Positions 33,037 through 41,831 of a stretch of 64,000 nucleotides of DNA are shown piece after piece. The position numbers were made by a program, and so were the translations under genes. Source of the stretch: Allopusillimonas lactea (lineage in GTDB: Bacteria; Pseudomonadota; Gammaproteobacteria; Burkholderiales; Burkholderiaceae_B); assembly GCF_021653995.1 (NCBI RefSeq), contig NZ_JAJJOZ010000002.1, positions 62,001 through 126,000 on the forward strand. Direction: 5' to 3'. The notes beneath the pieces are model-generated. The model made no database searches. It had not been told where the DNA came from and saw only the letters and a list, made by a program, of their open reading frames with translations. Numbering within the stretch: position 1 is the stretch's first letter; every line of letters begins with the position of its first letter.

Positions 33037-33750
33037 TCAGCGCTCGCGTACCAGGGTGGTAGAGAACTGGTATCGATCGGCGGGGTGGTAAGAGGTTGAA
33101 GCGGCGATGACATGCTGTGCCGCGTCGCGGTACTGTCGCACGATGAACAGGCCCGGGGATCCGCGCGGTGCGTCGAGCTTGTCCGCCACGGCATCGGGCA
33201 GGATGCAGGCGCTGATATCTTGCTTGACCGATGCGATGCGCAAGCCGTATTTCTCTTCGATCAGCGAAGAGATAAGCGCGTCAGGGTTTGACCTGACGCG
33301 CTGCTTGATGCTGCCGTAGCGGCTGTCTACATAAACGTCGGTCAACACCATAGGCGCCCCGTCCAGCCCCTGGCGGGTCGAACTAAAACACACCCACCGG
33401 GTGCCCGGATCTACTTTCAGGGTGCGGGCGGTGTCCAGATCCATCACAACATCGCGCGCGGATTTCAACTGGCGCGGCTGCGTTGCCGCCAGCATCACCA
33501 GGTCTTCGAGCGAGCCCAGCGATTGCGCAAAGCCCGTTGGCGCAGTGCGGGCCTCGACCATGGTGCCGCTTCCACGACGTCGGGAAACGAGGCGGGCGTC
33601 CTGCAGCTGTTGAAGCGCCGCCCGGACGGTGTGGCGGCTGGTATCGAATTCGTCCATCAGGGCCTTTTCGGTGGGCATGAAGGAACCTACCGCGTAAAGG
33701 CCTTCGCTGATGCGACGGGCGAGAATGGCTGCAATATCGGTAAAACGCAT
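33037..33750 (-). CDS. GntR-family regulator (HutC subfamily, UTRA domain)
   Basis: A 237-residue GntR regulator. The winged helix-turn-helix is near residues 1-65 (ARRISEGLYAVGSFMPTEKA, then TSRHTVRAALQQLQDARLVS and RRRGSGTMV); the C-terminal half is a UTRA ligand domain. The ATG at 33750 is preferred; a TTG at 33780 would add ten residues. It is divergent from the lyase/Bug receptor/fumarase operon across 198 bases and probably represses it. A likely operator is the TGTCCG/CGGACA dyad over the lyase promoter. The effector would be the substrate of the module. Confidence 0.88.
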   Translation of the reverse strand: MRFTDIAAILARRISEGLYAVGSFMPTEKALMDEFDTSRHTVRAALQQLQDARLVSRRRGSGTMVEARTAPTGFAQSLGSLEDLVMLAATQPRQLKSARDVVMDLDTARTLKVDPGTRWVCFSSTRQGLDGAPMVLTDVYVDSRYGSIKQRVRSNPDALISSLIEEKYGLRIASVKQDISACILPDAVADKLDAPRGSPGLFIVRQYRDAAQHVIAASTSYHPADRYQFSTTLVRER

Positions 33751-33886
33751 CTGAAATTCGGGCAAGTGGAGAACGTGCAATATATACCGTATACGCCAGC
33801 AAACGGGCGCAGGCGCCGGCCTGCCGGTGCGACGCCAGACAGTATGCAGGCACGGGCGACTTCCGTCACGCGACGGCGCAAAAAAA

Positions 33887-33916
33887 TTGACATGGCGCCC
33901 CGGCGCTATCTAAAAT
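33887..33916 (+). promoter_or_regulatory. sigma-70 promoter of the lyase–Bug–fumarase operon
   Basis: TTGACA (33887-33892, perfect consensus) and TAAAAT (33911-33916) are 18 bases apart, placing the start of transcription near 33923. It is the best promoter match in the window. Confidence 0.65.
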
Positions 33917-33943
33917 GTCCGAACAACTTATAAAGAGCGGACA
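33916..33943. promoter_or_regulatory. TGTCCG…CGGACA dyad over the transcription start
   Basis: TGTCCG (33916-33921) and CGGACA (33938-33943) are perfect inverted repeats with 16 bases between them, spanning the end of the -10 element to just before the lyase ATG. ACAACT follows each half-site on the same strand. The position suits a repressor site for the divergent GntR protein. Confidence 0.45.
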
Positions 33944-33948
33944 ACTAA

Positions 33949-35307
33949 ATGTCGATTTCAATTCTAGAATCAAGCATCTTCAAGGACATGTTCGGCACCC
34001 CCGCGATGCGTGCCGTCTTTGATGATCAGGCAATGGTCGCCCGGTATGTCGAGACCGAGGTCGCGCTGGCCAAGGTCCAGGGCGAGATGGGCATTATTCC
34101 CGCCAGTGCCGCCCAGGCGATTGCGGAGCGGGCGGATGCATCGAAGATCGATTTCGACGAACTTAAGCGCGAAACCGAGATCGTCGGCTATCCGATCTTG
34201 CCGCTCGTGCACCAGCTTTCCAGGATCTGCGGGCGGGAGGGTGAATACCTGCACTGGGGCGCCACGACACAGGACATCATGGACACGGCAACAGTGCTCC
34301 AGGTGCGCGATGCGCTCGAGCTCGTCGACGCCGACCTGGCGGAGGTGGACGCGCTGTTGTCAGGGCTTGCCGGGCGGTATCGTGATACGCCCATGGCGGG
34401 CCGCACGCACCTGCAGCATGCCTTGCCGGTGACGTTCGGCTACAAGGCCGCAGTCTGGCTGCTGGCAGTGCGCCGCAACCGCGAGCGCCTGGCCCAACTC
34501 AAGCCGCGCGTACTTGTCGGCCAGTTCGGCGGCGCCGCGGGAACGCTGGCGTCGCTGGGTGACCAAGGGTTGGCCGTTAACGAGGCGCTCATGCGCGAGC
34601 TGGGCTTGGGGGCGTCGCCGGTCACCTGGCATGTGGCGCGTGACGGTTTGGCCGAAACGGTGCAGTTCCTGGGGCTGGTGACATCCGCGCTGGGAAAGAT
34701 CGCCGTGGATGTGATGCTGATGATGACAAATGAGCTTGGCGAAGCATTCGAGCCGTTTGTGAAGGGACGGGGCGCGTCGAGCACCATGCCGCAGAAGCGA
34801 AATCCGATTTCCTGTGAACTGATCTGGAGCGCGGCCAAGACGGTGCGCCAGCATGCCGGCCTGGCCCTGGACGGCATGATGCATGATTTCGAACGCGCCA
34901 CCGGACCCTGGCATATTGAATGGACTGCTATTCCCGAATCGTTCGTGCTGACGGCCGGCGCACTGAACCAGGCCAGGTTCATGCTTGCCGGGCTCGAAAT
35001 CGACACGGAGCGGATGCGCAGCAACCTGGCATTGTCCGGCGGCCTGATCGTGGCCGAGGCGGTGATGATGGGCCTGGCCCCTCACCTGGGCCGCCAAACT
35101 GCGCACGACATTGTCTACGATGCGTGCCGTACGTCGGCAACGTCTCGCCAGCCGCTCGCCCAGGTTCTCTACGGCTGCGCCGAGGTAGCCGGCAAACTCG
35201 ACCGCTCCACGATTGACCGGCTTTGCGATCCGGCGAACTACTTGGGCAGCGCCCCGGCGATGGTTGACCGGATGCTCGCATGGGGCGGCACCGGCGCTCG
35301 CACATAA
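33949..35307 (+). CDS. fumarase/aspartase-superfamily lyase (PcaB/PurB-like)
   Basis: A 452-residue member of the superfamily that splits C-N or C-O bonds, usually releasing fumarate, or cyclises muconates. The three signature regions are present: TTQD at 106-109, GRTHLQHALP at 151-160, and ASSTMPQKRNP at 276-286 with the mobile-loop Ser. Overall it resembles 3-carboxy-cis,cis-muconate cycloisomerase and adenylosuccinate lyase, but no protocatechuate or purine genes are nearby. The neighbours are a Bug receptor and a fumarase-type hydratase, suggesting a lyase that frees fumarate (or a related dicarboxylate) from an imported compound. The ribosome binding site is weak (AGAGCGGA region). Confidence 0.85.
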   Translation: MSISILESSIFKDMFGTPAMRAVFDDQAMVARYVETEVALAKVQGEMGIIPASAAQAIAERADASKIDFDELKRETEIVGYPILPLVHQLSRICGREGEYLHWGATTQDIMDTATVLQVRDALELVDADLAEVDALLSGLAGRYRDTPMAGRTHLQHALPVTFGYKAAVWLLAVRRNRERLAQLKPRVLVGQFGGAAGTLASLGDQGLAVNEALMRELGLGASPVTWHVARDGLAETVQFLGLVTSALGKIAVDVMLMMTNELGEAFEPFVKGRGASSTMPQKRNPISCELIWSAAKTVRQHAGLALDGMMHDFERATGPWHIEWTAIPESFVLTAGALNQARFMLAGLEIDTERMRSNLALSGGLIVAEAVMMGLAPHLGRQTAHDIVYDACRTSATSRQPLAQVLYGCAEVAGKLDRSTIDRLCDPANYLGSAPAMVDRMLAWGGTGART

Positions 35308-35312
35308 ATAAA

Positions 35313-35331
35313 TGGCCCGGCAATCGGGCCA
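35313..35331 (+). promoter_or_regulatory. intercistronic hairpin between lyase and Bug receptor genes
   Basis: TGGCCCG and CGGGCCA (7 bp) flank a GCAAT loop, with no U tract after it. Such hairpins often protect the downstream message end and allow higher expression of the periplasmic binding protein; that role is inferred. Confidence 0.5.
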
Positions 35332-35355
35332 CACTTGTACACACAGGAGACATAC

Positions 35356-36345
35356 ATGAAGAACTGGACCCGATTCATGGCGATCGCTGCCGCAACGGCC
35401 GCTTTCGCCGCCACCGCGCCCTCGTACGCAGAAGACAAGTATCCATCGCGGCAGATAAGCTGGATTGTTCCCTTCTCAGCGGGAGGGCCGACAGACTCCA
35501 TGGCCCGCAATATCGCAAACCAAGTATCCCAGCGCTTGGGGCAGTCGATTGTGGTCGAGAATGCACCGGGTGCGGGCGGCACCATCGGCGCCACCCGCGC
35601 GGCGCGCGAGAAGCCAGACGGTTACACCTTCCTGGTTGGCCATATCGGCTACATGGCCGCCGCTCCGTCGCTCTATGAGAACCTGCGCTACGATCCCGTC
35701 AAGGATTTCGATGCTGTGTTTCGTTTTCCGGACACACCGCTTGTGCTGCTGGTAGGAGCAAAGTCGAAGTTCAAGGCCATTGGCGAACTCGTCGATTTTG
35801 CCCGGGCGAATCCGAAGGCGCTGAACTTCAGCAATGCGGGGGTGGGATCAACCTCACACCTCGTTGCGGCGATGTTCGCCAGCAAGGCCGGGATCGAGAT
35901 ACAGCCTATTGCCTATAAAGGCGCGGGGCCTGCGTTGAACGACCTGATGGGCGGCCAGGTGGATGCGATGTTCGACCAGACCAACACAGCCTTGCCTCAG
36001 GTAAAGGGCGGGCACGTGCGTGCGCTGGGGCTGACCTCCACCGATCGCATGCCGCAGTTCCCCGGTGTGCCTGCCATGACGGAAGCTGCGGTGCCGGGCT
36101 TCACCGTTGCCACCTGGTATGGCCTGTACGCACCGAAGGGCACGCCCCGGGAAGTCATCGACACCATGTATGCGGCATACCGGGAGGTCATGCGTGACGA
36201 GGCATTCACCAAATCGATGGCAGACCAGGGTATCCGGCTGCTGCCCGACGCCGAGTATGCGCCCGCCGCATTCCAGGCCTTCACCGCCGAAGAAGGCAAG
36301 CGGTGGGCGGAAGTGATAAAACAGGCGGGCATCCGGCTGAACTGA
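35356..36345 (+). CDS. Bug-family (tripartite tricarboxylate receptor) periplasmic binding protein
   Basis: A 329-residue protein with a signal peptide ending at Ala25 (SYA, then EDKYP). The mature part has the Bug features ISWIVPFSAGGPTDSMARNI, VENAPGAGGTIGATRAAREK and KPDGYTFLVG, which form the carboxylate-binding cleft. Start at 35356 is set by AGGAGA (35345-35350). Such receptors feed TctAB-type transporters; none is nearby, as is common for orphan Bug proteins in this family of bacteria. It probably binds the carboxylate substrate of the flanking lyase and hydratase. Confidence 0.92.
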   Translation: MKNWTRFMAIAAATAAFAATAPSYAEDKYPSRQISWIVPFSAGGPTDSMARNIANQVSQRLGQSIVVENAPGAGGTIGATRAAREKPDGYTFLVGHIGYMAAAPSLYENLRYDPVKDFDAVFRFPDTPLVLLVGAKSKFKAIGELVDFARANPKALNFSNAGVGSTSHLVAAMFASKAGIEIQPIAYKGAGPALNDLMGGQVDAMFDQTNTALPQVKGGHVRALGLTSTDRMPQFPGVPAMTEAAVPGFTVATWYGLYAPKGTPREVIDTMYAAYREVMRDEAFTKSMADQGIRLLPDAEYAPAAFQAFTAEEGKRWAEVIKQAGIRLN

Positions 36346-36471
36346 TCGCACAGCTATTGCAAGCAGGCCCCACTTGTGCGCAAAAGGAGGCAGGATAGCG
36401 GGCCGCGGCCGGCCCTCTTGCCCACGCTGTTTGCATGCACGAGCATCTGTACCGGAGATAAGGAACGCATC

Positions 36472-37983
36472 ATGGCACGTGGAATTGTCGAGGCCGAGGA
36501 CATTGTGACCAGCATTGCCGCGGCCCTGCAGCACATCAGCTATTACCATCCAGCTGATTTCGTCCAGGCGCTGAAGCGCGCCTACGAGGCGGAACGCAGC
36601 GGGCCCGCCCGCAACGCGTTGATGCAGCTGCTGGTCAACAGCAAGATGTCTGCACGTGGCCACCGGCCGGTGTGCCAGGACACGGGGGTCGTCCACGTCT
36701 ATGCCCGTCTCGGCATGGATGCGCGCATCGTCGATCGTTCATCGTCGCGCACCCCCAGCCTGCAGGCCCTGGCGAATCGGGCAGTGGCCCAGGCATACCT
36801 TGATCGGGCCAATCCCCTCAGGGCATCCATGATCCGCGACCCCCTCGGGGCGCGCACCAATACGGGCGACAATACGCCGGCGGTGCTGCACGTCGAACTC
36901 GTGGAAGGCGACTCGCTCGGTCTTACCGTGGTCGCCAAGGGTGGGGGGGGCGACGTCAAGGCCCGGTACGCCATGCTCAATCCCAGCGATTCCGTTGCGG
37001 ACTGGGTGGTTTCGCAGATTCCCGGCATGGGCGCGGGCTGGTGTCCGCCGGGCGTGCTGGGAGTAGGGGTAGGGGGCAGCCCCGAGCAGGCGATGATGAT
37101 GGCCAAGCAATCTCTGTTCGTACCGATCGATATCGACGAACTGAGGCGCCGGGGGCCGCGCGATGCGGCCGAGGCGCTGCGCCTGACCCTGTTTGAACGC
37201 ATCAACGCGCTGGGCATCGGCGCCCAGGGCCTGGGGGGCGACACGACGGTGCTTGATGTGAAAGTCTCGCATGCGCCGTCGCACGCGGCATTGCTTCCCG
37301 TTGCGATCCTGCCCAATTGCGCCGCGACGCGTTACCTGTCGTTTGTCCTGGATGGCGACGGGCCGGCGCCTATGCCGGTCCCGGACCCCGCAATCTGGGC
37401 GGATATCCCCGACGAGATGCCGCCGCAAGGCGGGGTGCCGGTCGACCTGGACGAATTATCGGCGGAGACAGTGGCGCAATGGAAGGCCGGCGATGTGCTG
37501 TTGTTGTCGGGCAGGCTGGTGACGGGCCGCGATGCTGCGCATAAAAGGATGGCGGACAGCCTGGCGCGGGGCGAGCCCTTGCCGGTCGATCTGCGTGGGC
37601 GGGCGCTTTACTATGTCGGGCCGGTTGATCCGATCGCCGGCGAAGCGGTAGGCCCCGCGGGGCCGACGACGGCCACCCGCATGGACAAGTTCATGCCCGC
37701 GTTGCTGGAGAACGCGGGCCTGCTCGTCACCATAGGGAAGGCAGAACGCGGCGCCGTGGCAATTGACGCCATCCGGAAGGCGGGTGGCGCATACTTGATG
37801 GCGGTTGGCGGCGCGGCCTACCTTGTTTCCCGGTCGGTCCGGTCGGCGCGCGTACTGGCCTACGAAGACCTCGGCATGGAAGCAGTCTACGAATTCACGG
37901 TCGAGAACATGCCTGTGGTCGTCGCGGTGGACGCCACGGGAAAGGCGATTCACCGCACCGTGCCGATTACCCCCGCATCTTGA
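36472..37983 (+). CDS. class I (iron-sulfur) fumarase / tartrate dehydratase-type hydro-lyase
   Basis: A 503-residue single-chain class I hydro-lyase with the alpha and beta domains fused. Three cysteines sit where the [4Fe-4S] ligands are expected: Cys68 in RPVCQDTGVV, Cys191 in GAGWCPPGVLGVGVGGS, and Cys283 in ILPNCAATRYLSF. The C-terminal domain carries GPTTATRMDKFMP and IGKAERG. The ATG at 36472 follows AAGGAA; the open frame extends upstream but is not needed. Fumarate hydration is the default guess; L-tartrate or mesaconate/citramalate activity is also possible. Location after the lyase and Bug receptor suggests it processes the released product. Confidence 0.85.
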   Translation: MARGIVEAEDIVTSIAAALQHISYYHPADFVQALKRAYEAERSGPARNALMQLLVNSKMSARGHRPVCQDTGVVHVYARLGMDARIVDRSSSRTPSLQALANRAVAQAYLDRANPLRASMIRDPLGARTNTGDNTPAVLHVELVEGDSLGLTVVAKGGGGDVKARYAMLNPSDSVADWVVSQIPGMGAGWCPPGVLGVGVGGSPEQAMMMAKQSLFVPIDIDELRRRGPRDAAEALRLTLFERINALGIGAQGLGGDTTVLDVKVSHAPSHAALLPVAILPNCAATRYLSFVLDGDGPAPMPVPDPAIWADIPDEMPPQGGVPVDLDELSAETVAQWKAGDVLLLSGRLVTGRDAAHKRMADSLARGEPLPVDLRGRALYYVGPVDPIAGEAVGPAGPTTATRMDKFMPALLENAGLLVTIGKAERGAVAIDAIRKAGGAYLMAVGGAAYLVSRSVRSARVLAYEDLGMEAVYEFTVENMPVVVAVDATGKAIHRTVPITPAS

Positions 37984-38015
37984 CCTGGCGCAGGCAGGCG
38001 CGGCTCGCATCTGGG

Positions 38016-38021
38016 TACAAT
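38016..38021 (+). promoter_or_regulatory. possible -10 element upstream of cutA
   Basis: TACAAT matches the -10 consensus and lies 31 bases before the GTG start of cutA. The -35 region is poor, so this is tentative, but it helps exclude start codons further upstream. Confidence 0.3.
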
Positions 38022-38051
38022 GAGGTTTGCCGCATTCCCGGAACCAGGTTC

Positions 38052-38456
38052 GTGAGCCCTAGTCCTACTTCTCAGGCTGATCCAGCCGGCGTCCTTCAAT
38101 CTTGCGACGATGTCGTGGTGTTGTTGACCAACGCGCCAGACATGCTGCTCGCTAAGCGTATCGCCCATGTGTTGGTCGAAGAGCGCTACGCCGCGTGTGT
38201 GAACCTTGGCGCGCCGGGCCTGTCCATGTACATGTGGCAGGGGGGGCTCGAAGGTATCGAAGAGGTGCCCATGGTTATCAAGACCCATGCTTCGCGTGCG
38301 GAGGCGGCGGCGCAGCGGCTTCGGTCGCTGCATCCGTACGATGTGCCCGAGATCCTGGTGTTGCCGGTCGCCGGCGGCAGTGCCGCGTACCTCGACTGGG
38401 TGCGCGCGCAAACCGGGTCGGCGCATCCGCCTGGGGGCGGCGGCGTGCAATGTTGA
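38052..38456 (+). CDS. cutA: divalent-cation tolerance protein CutA
   Basis: A CutA1-family protein that forms trimers and is linked, loosely, to copper tolerance. The core DDVVVLLTNAPDMLLAKRIA, LVEERYAACVNLG, MYMWQGGLEGIEEVPMVIKT and LHPYDVPEILVLPV is complete. The start is uncertain: the GTG at 38052 gives 134 residues and lies just after a possible -10 element; an earlier start would overlap the fumarase-type gene. Position before dsbD is common in betaproteobacteria. Confidence 0.9.
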   Translation: MSPSPTSQADPAGVLQSCDDVVVLLTNAPDMLLAKRIAHVLVEERYAACVNLGAPGLSMYMWQGGLEGIEEVPMVIKTHASRAEAAAQRLRSLHPYDVPEILVLPVAGGSAAYLDWVRAQTGSAHPPGGGGVQC

Positions 38457-38464
38457 TCGCCCCC
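38433..38464 (+). promoter_or_regulatory. hairpin at the cutA 3' end
   Basis: GGGGGCG (38433-38439) and CGCCCCC (38458-38464) can pair around the cutA stop codon, without a following U tract. The rest of the 123-base gap to dsbD holds a TTGCTGC/GCAGCAA dyad at 38490-38505 and no gene. Confidence 0.3.
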
Positions 38465-38579
38465 ACCCTGCCAATACAGGTCTCGGCCTTTGCTGCGTGC
38501 AGCAACTCGGTGCGGGCGGGGCCATGGCGTTTCCGGGTTTTCAGCGCCAAGAACTCATCGATACAGGGATAAGGTAAAG

Positions 38580-40760
38580 ATGTTGAATCCGCAGCTTGCT
38601 GCTAGAGCGATGCGGTCCGCTGGGCTGGCATTTTCTACGCGCTCCGGTGTCCAGTACGGCGAGTACGCCGACGCGCGGGGCAGTGCCCCCAGGGCGCGTA
38701 TGCCAGGCGCGGAACGCTGGCGGCGGATCTTCGCGCTGCTGTGTCTGCTGTTGGCGGGCTGGCTGCATGCGGGGGTGGCTCAGGCCGAAGAAGAGTATCT
38801 GGATCCCGATAAGGCGTTTGCGTATTCGGCGGCGACGCAGCAGCCGGGTGAGCTGGCGGTGCATTTTGACATTGCGCCGGGCTATTACATGTACCGCAAG
38901 CGCTTCGAGTTTGCGGTCGAACCCGCCGGCGCTGCGGGCGCCGTGGGTGCGCCGGTATACCCTGCCGGCATTGTCAAGTATGACCCCACGTTCGAAGAGA
39001 ACATGGAGGTGTATTACGACCAGGTCACGGTGCTGCTGCCGCTTGCCGCGGGCAAGGCGGCTGCGCCGCTCACGCTTTCGATCACCAGCCAGGGTTGCGC
39101 TGACGCGGGCCTGTGCTATCCGCCCGATACGCGTACGGTGACGCTGACGCCGGTGGCGGGCGGATACGCAGCCTCGGGCGACGGTATCAAGGCCAGCGTG
39201 CCACCGCCTGCGCCTCAAACCGCCAAGGGCAAGGGCAAAGGTGACGCGGCAGCGCCGGGGCTGGCGGGTGCGCTGAACCTCGGCGACACCGGTATCGCTT
39301 CGTATCTTGCCAGCGCGAGCGTGGTGCAGATTGTGCTGCTGTGCCTGGTATTGGGGCTGTTGTTGTCGTTCACGCCGTGCGTGCTGCCCATGGTGCCTAT
39401 TTTGCTGGCGATATTGGCCGGCACGGCGGGTACGGGGCATAAGATATCGCGCTGGCGCGGCCTGTCGCTGGCGGCGATATTCGTACTCGGGATGTCGCTG
39501 GTGTATACCGTGCTGGGTGTCGTGGCCGGCCTTGTGGGCGCCGGCCTGGCGGCCTGGTTCCAGACACCATGGGTGCTGGGCGTGTTCGCCGTGTTGTTGG
39601 CGATCTTTGCATTGGCTATGTTCGATGTCTTCACGCTGCAGGCGCCAGCGGGCATGCAAACAGCATTGAACGCCCGGCTGTCGCGTATGCCGGGGGGCCA
39701 CTACAGCGGTGTGTTCCTGATGGGCATGGTCTCCGCGCTGATTGTGGGGCCCTGCGTCGCCGCGCCGCTGGCCGGTGTGCTGCTGTTCATTTCCCAGACT
39801 GGCGACGTAGTGCTGGGAGGCTCGGCGCTTTTTGCGCTGGCCTGGGGTGAGGGCCTATTGTTGCTGGCGGTGGGGGCCTCGTCGGGGGTGCTGCTGCCCA
39901 AGGCCGGCCCTTGGATGAATGGCATCAAGTACCTGTTTGGTGTACTCCTGCTGGCAACGGCGTGGTGGATGGTCAACTCCGTGTTGCCGGGCTGGCTGTA
40001 TATGCTTGGCTGGGCAGTCTTGGCGCTATGGAGCGCAGCCATGATGGGCGCGTTCCAGGCGGGAGCCGGCGTGGCAGGCCCCTGGGTGCAATTGCGCAAG
40101 GCCTTGGGCCTGCTATTGGCGGCCTGGGCGGTGCTGCTGCTGGTGGGGCTAGCCGCCGGTGGCCGCGATATTCTCCAGCCCTTGGCGCCGCTGGGCGCAC
40201 GCGGTGGCGCCACCATATTGTCGGGGCAGGCGCAAGCTCCTGTGGCGGGTGGGCCAGTTCAGTTCACGCGGGTCGCCAGCGTGGACGAACTGGACAATCT
40301 GCTCGCCAATACCGGCCGGCCGGTGATGCTCGATTTTTATGCCGATTGGTGCGTTTCATGTGTCGAGATGGAGCGCTTCACGTTCAGCGACCCACGCGTG
40401 GCGCAACTCATGTCGCAGATGGTGCTGGTGCAGGCCGATGTCACCAAAAACAATGCGCAGGATCGTGCATTGCTCAAGCGCTTCAAGCTGTTCGGCCCGC
40501 CCGGGATTATTTTCTTCGATGCACAGGGCCGAGAGCTCACCGACATCCGGGTGGTGGGCTTTATGAAGGCCGCCCCGTTCGCCGCCAAGCTTGAGCAGGT
40601 GTTGGCCACCGGGGCTACGCGGCCGACAGGGGCGGTGGTGCCTGGTGCCGGTGCGGCGTCCAGCGCGGCGGTGTCGCCCGGTGTGCCGACGGGGCGTGAC
40701 GCGGCAGTGGATGTGCCTACTCGTGACGGTGCTCAAGCTGTACTGCAGTTGGTGCGTTGA
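38580..40760 (+). CDS. dsbD: thiol:disulfide interchange protein DsbD
   Basis: An inner-membrane protein that passes electrons from cytoplasmic thioredoxin to the periplasm for DsbC and cytochrome c maturation. The N-terminal periplasmic domain has the Cys pair QGCADAGLCYPP, the eight-helix domain has FTPCVLPMVP and GPCVAAPLAG, and the C-terminal thioredoxin domain has ADWCVSCVEME. The ATG at 38580 follows AAGG and gives 726 residues; a later ATG at 38700 would begin right at a good signal peptide (MPGAERWRRIFALLCLLLAG) and may be the true start, at 686 residues. The protein ends in an Ala/Val/Pro-rich tail of about 50 residues after the thioredoxin domain. Confidence 0.93.
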   Translation: MLNPQLAARAMRSAGLAFSTRSGVQYGEYADARGSAPRARMPGAERWRRIFALLCLLLAGWLHAGVAQAEEEYLDPDKAFAYSAATQQPGELAVHFDIAPGYYMYRKRFEFAVEPAGAAGAVGAPVYPAGIVKYDPTFEENMEVYYDQVTVLLPLAAGKAAAPLTLSITSQGCADAGLCYPPDTRTVTLTPVAGGYAASGDGIKASVPPPAPQTAKGKGKGDAAAPGLAGALNLGDTGIASYLASASVVQIVLLCLVLGLLLSFTPCVLPMVPILLAILAGTAGTGHKISRWRGLSLAAIFVLGMSLVYTVLGVVAGLVGAGLAAWFQTPWVLGVFAVLLAIFALAMFDVFTLQAPAGMQTALNARLSRMPGGHYSGVFLMGMVSALIVGPCVAAPLAGVLLFISQTGDVVLGGSALFALAWGEGLLLLAVGASSGVLLPKAGPWMNGIKYLFGVLLLATAWWMVNSVLPGWLYMLGWAVLALWSAAMMGAFQAGAGVAGPWVQLRKALGLLLAAWAVLLLVGLAAGGRDILQPLAPLGARGGATILSGQAQAPVAGGPVQFTRVASVDELDNLLANTGRPVMLDFYADWCVSCVEMERFTFSDPRVAQLMSQMVLVQADVTKNNAQDRALLKRFKLFGPPGIIFFDAQGRELTDIRVVGFMKAAPFAAKLEQVLATGATRPTGAVVPGAGAASSAAVSPGVPTGRDAAVDVPTRDGAQAVLQLVR

Positions 40761-40913
40761 CACCTGGCACTGGTGGCTCGCGGTGCCGCTGCGGCACTAT
40801 GAACCTGCATCGGTTGATCAGCCGCATGCTGCCCATCACCGCGTGGTGCATGGCGGCCTTTGGGGCCCAGTACGAAGTGCCCCCCTTCCTCGTTGCGGCT
40901 AACTGCAGCCTCG

Positions 40914-41831
40914 TTAGCGGGCCGCTGGCGCGATAGGCACGCGTTTACTGGCGTAAGCGTCGCGCATCAGCGCGATGTGGTTTTCGGTGATGCGGGACTG
41001 CCCCGACGTTGACCAGATTAAATTTGTTACAGATTTCTGTGTGTGCGTAAATGGCAGGAAGCGGATATCGGCAATGCCGCTGCGCGCGAGGCAGGCCGGC
41101 ACCAGCGATACACCCATTTCTTGCGACACCAGTGATACCACGCTGAGCCAGTGGCGCGACTCATACTTCACATTGGGCAGAAAGCCGGCATCCAGGCACA
41201 TGGCCATCAGCGTCTCATAATAAACTGGAGAAAACGCGCGCGAGAAAAAAATGAAGTCATCACGCGCGAGATCGGCGAGGTCGGCATGCTTGCTGCGCGC
41301 CAGCCGGTGGTCGCGGTGCACGCAGATGCAGAACGGTTCGGCCACGAGCTGCACACACGATACGGTATCGGGCACGGGGTTGGCATGAATGAAGCCGATA
41401 TCAAGGCCGCCGCGCGCCACCAGGTCGATCTGCTCGGCCGAGTTCAGCTCGTACAGGGCGTGGTCTACATTGGGGTATTGTTGCTTGCATAGCGCCAGCG
41501 CTTGCGGCAAGCCGCGGTACAGCATAGACCCTACGAAACCGACGGTAATCTGGCCTTCCAGGCCTGCATCGATACGCGCAATAAGGCTGCGCAGATCGGT
41601 GTCGCGCCGCAACCGGAAGAGAGCTTCGTTGTATAGCGTACGGCCGGCGGGTGTGAGTTCGACTTGCCGGCTGGTTCGGGTGAACAAGCGTGCACCCAGT
41701 TCTTCTTCGAGTTGCCTGATGGCATAACTGAGCGGCGGCTGCGAAATATGCAGGCGTGCGGCAGCGCGACTGAAGCTGAGGTCTTCGGCCACGGCTACAA
41801 AGTAACGAAGCAGGCGGGAGTCAATATCCAT
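40914..41831 (-). CDS. LysR-family transcriptional regulator
   Basis: A 305-residue LysR regulator. RLLRYFVAVAEDLSFSRAAA with LHISQPPLSYAIRQLEEELG and RTSRQVELTPAG form the helix-turn-helix; the effector domain follows from GQITVGFVGSMLYRGLPQAL. The type resembles regulators of aromatic or carboxylic acid catabolism (BenM/CatR-like helix-turn-helix). It is divergent from the acyl-CoA dehydrogenase/Bug/CoA-transferase genes and probably controls them. Confidence 0.92.
   Translation of the reverse strand: MDIDSRLLRYFVAVAEDLSFSRAAARLHISQPPLSYAIRQLEEELGARLFTRTSRQVELTPAGRTLYNEALFRLRRDTDLRSLIARIDAGLEGQITVGFVGSMLYRGLPQALALCKQQYPNVDHALYELNSAEQIDLVARGGLDIGFIHANPVPDTVSCVQLVAEPFCICVHRDHRLARSKHADLADLARDDFIFFSRAFSPVYYETLMAMCLDAGFLPNVKYESRHWLSVVSLVSQEMGVSLVPACLARSGIADIRFLPFTHTQKSVTNLIWSTSGQSRITENHIALMRDAYASKRVPIAPAAR

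Noticed and set aside
38457..38579. Possible small structured RNA (such as SRP RNA) between cutA and dsbD
   Set aside because: The gap has short dyads, but the conserved GGAAGGAAGCAGCC-like core of bacterial SRP RNA is absent.
40591..40902. Plus-strand open frame of 103 codons after the dsbD thioredoxin domain
   Set aside because: Mostly overlaps dsbD in another frame, Arg/Trp-rich translation, no ribosome binding site.
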